This document shows positions 5,878 through 6,536 of a DNA stretch of 6,536 bases, in pieces. The notes beneath the pieces were generated by a model, which was given only the letters and a program-made list of their open reading frames with translations, had not been told where the DNA came from and did no database searches. Origin of the DNA: Sedimenticola sp. (GTDB taxonomy: Bacteria; Pseudomonadota; Gammaproteobacteria; Chromatiales; Chromatiaceae); the NCBI GenBank assembly GCA_026197195.1, contig JAPHUG010000310.1, forward strand, positions 1-6,536, read 5' to 3'. Position 1 is the stretch's first letter, and the number at the start of each line of letters is the position of its first letter. A program made the position numbers and the translations under genes.

Positions 5878-6536
5878 TGAGAGAAGAGATCTACAACGCT
5901 TTCCTGCTGACCCGACATTGGCGTGATACGCCGCAGGGAGTAGAACTCCAGTTCTGGGCAAGTTCACCTGACGGGCCTATAAGATTACGCTACCCCCATC
6001 AACAGGCTGTCTGTTTTACTGCCCGTGACAACGTATTACCCAGCAACCGCATCCCCATCACACGAAAACCATTACAACTGACCGACTTGCAGGGTAACCC
6101 GGTAGACGGTCTTTACTTTCAACAGCAACGACAATTACTGCAATTTCGTGATCAGGTTGAAGGCAGCAGTACGCTTTTGCTGGAATCAGATATCAAGGTC
6201 TCAGATCGTTTTCTGATGGAGCGATTCATTACCGCACCCATGGAAATAAAAGGTACTGCCGTCAAACACCATGGATATCTTGAGCTAACCAACCCCAGAA
6301 TCAGGGCCTCAGACTATCAGGCGACCCTAAAATATCTTAGCCTGGATATAGAAACCGATGGAACTGCCGGAAACATGCTCTCCGTTGCGTTCTGTGGAGA
6401 GGGATTTGAAAAGATCCTGATGCGAGGCAATCAGGCCGACTGGCCGAGTGACCTGCCCATTCAGTGGTGCAAAGATGAAAAGGAACTTCTTCAACAGTTT
6501 CTTTTACAAATACAGCAGCTGGACCCCGATCTTATT
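5877..6536 (+). CDS. polB: DNA polymerase II, N-terminal 220 residues (truncated by window end)
   Basis: This family B DNA polymerase carries out DNA repair and translesion or replication-restart synthesis with 3'-5' proofreading. The visible N-terminus is unmistakable: FLLTRHWRDTPQGVELQFW (9-27) matches E. coli Pol II FILTRHWRDTPQG almost residue for residue. LYFQQQRQL and RFLMERFITAPMEIKG match GLYCRAHRQL and RYLMERFITSPVWVEG. Exonuclease motif I is present as LSLDIET, with Asp157 and Glu159 corresponding to the metal ligands of the E. coli enzyme, so proofreading is probably intact. The remaining exonuclease and polymerase motifs (for example DTDS) lie beyond the window; the full protein should be near 780-790 residues. 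The ATG (5877-5879) shares its A with the ybbP stop, and no Shine-Dalgarno sequence precedes it, so translation probably depends on ribosomes finishing ybbP. No LexA-type operator is visible just upstream. Confidence 0.95.
   Translation, partial: MREEIYNAFLLTRHWRDTPQGVELQFWASSPDGPIRLRYPHQQAVCFTARDNVLPSNRIPITRKPLQLTDLQGNPVDGLYFQQQRQLLQFRDQVEGSSTLLLESDIKVSDRFLMERFITAPMEIKGTAVKHHGYLELTNPRIRASDYQATLKYLSLDIETDGTAGNMLSVAFCGEGFEKILMRGNQADWPSDLPIQWCKDEKELLQQFLLQIQQLDPDLI

Overview
The window carries parts or all of seven protein genes and no RNA gene, mobile element or CRISPR array that I can see. The TesA / YbbA / YbbP neighbourhood and a DNA polymerase II that opens almost exactly like the Escherichia coli enzyme point to a gammaproteobacterium. 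Moderate GC, a DUF2889 protein and a PhoX/phytase-like secreted protein make a non-enteric lineage more likely, but the genus cannot be read from this sequence.

Left part (1-1091): two minus-strand genes. One is the 5' end of a small secreted protein that runs off the left edge (240 down to 1). The other is a complete DUF2889 protein (954 or 945 down to 370). A divergent intergenic region of about 140 bp (955-1091) holds a plausible promoter on each strand. Middle (1092-2063): a plus-strand secreted protein with the 'esterase-like activity of phytase' fold. It converges with tesA across only 10 bp.

Right part (2074-6536): tesA (minus) lies head to head with a plus-strand run ybbA-ybbP-polB. 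The start codons of tesA and ybbA share the palindrome CATG. ybbA and ybbP overlap by 4 nt (GTGA) and ybbP and polB by 1 nt (TAATG), so the three are probably one translationally coupled transcript. polB is cut by the window end after 220 codons.

How they work together: YbbA (ATPase) and YbbP (10-TM permease with two large periplasmic domains) form a MacB/LolCDE-type (type VII) ABC machine that does mechanical work in the periplasm. TesA is a periplasmic SGNH lipid esterase that is divergently linked to ybbAP in E. coli as well, and the three are thought to act together on lipid-like or hydrophobic esters. Placing the SOS-type translesion polymerase Pol II at the end of this operon differs from E. 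coli, where polB is a separate LexA-controlled gene. It is the most unusual feature here. I found no convincing wholly new system. The best leads are the polB coupling, the shared start codons, and two promoters placed so that the transcripts would be nearly leaderless.
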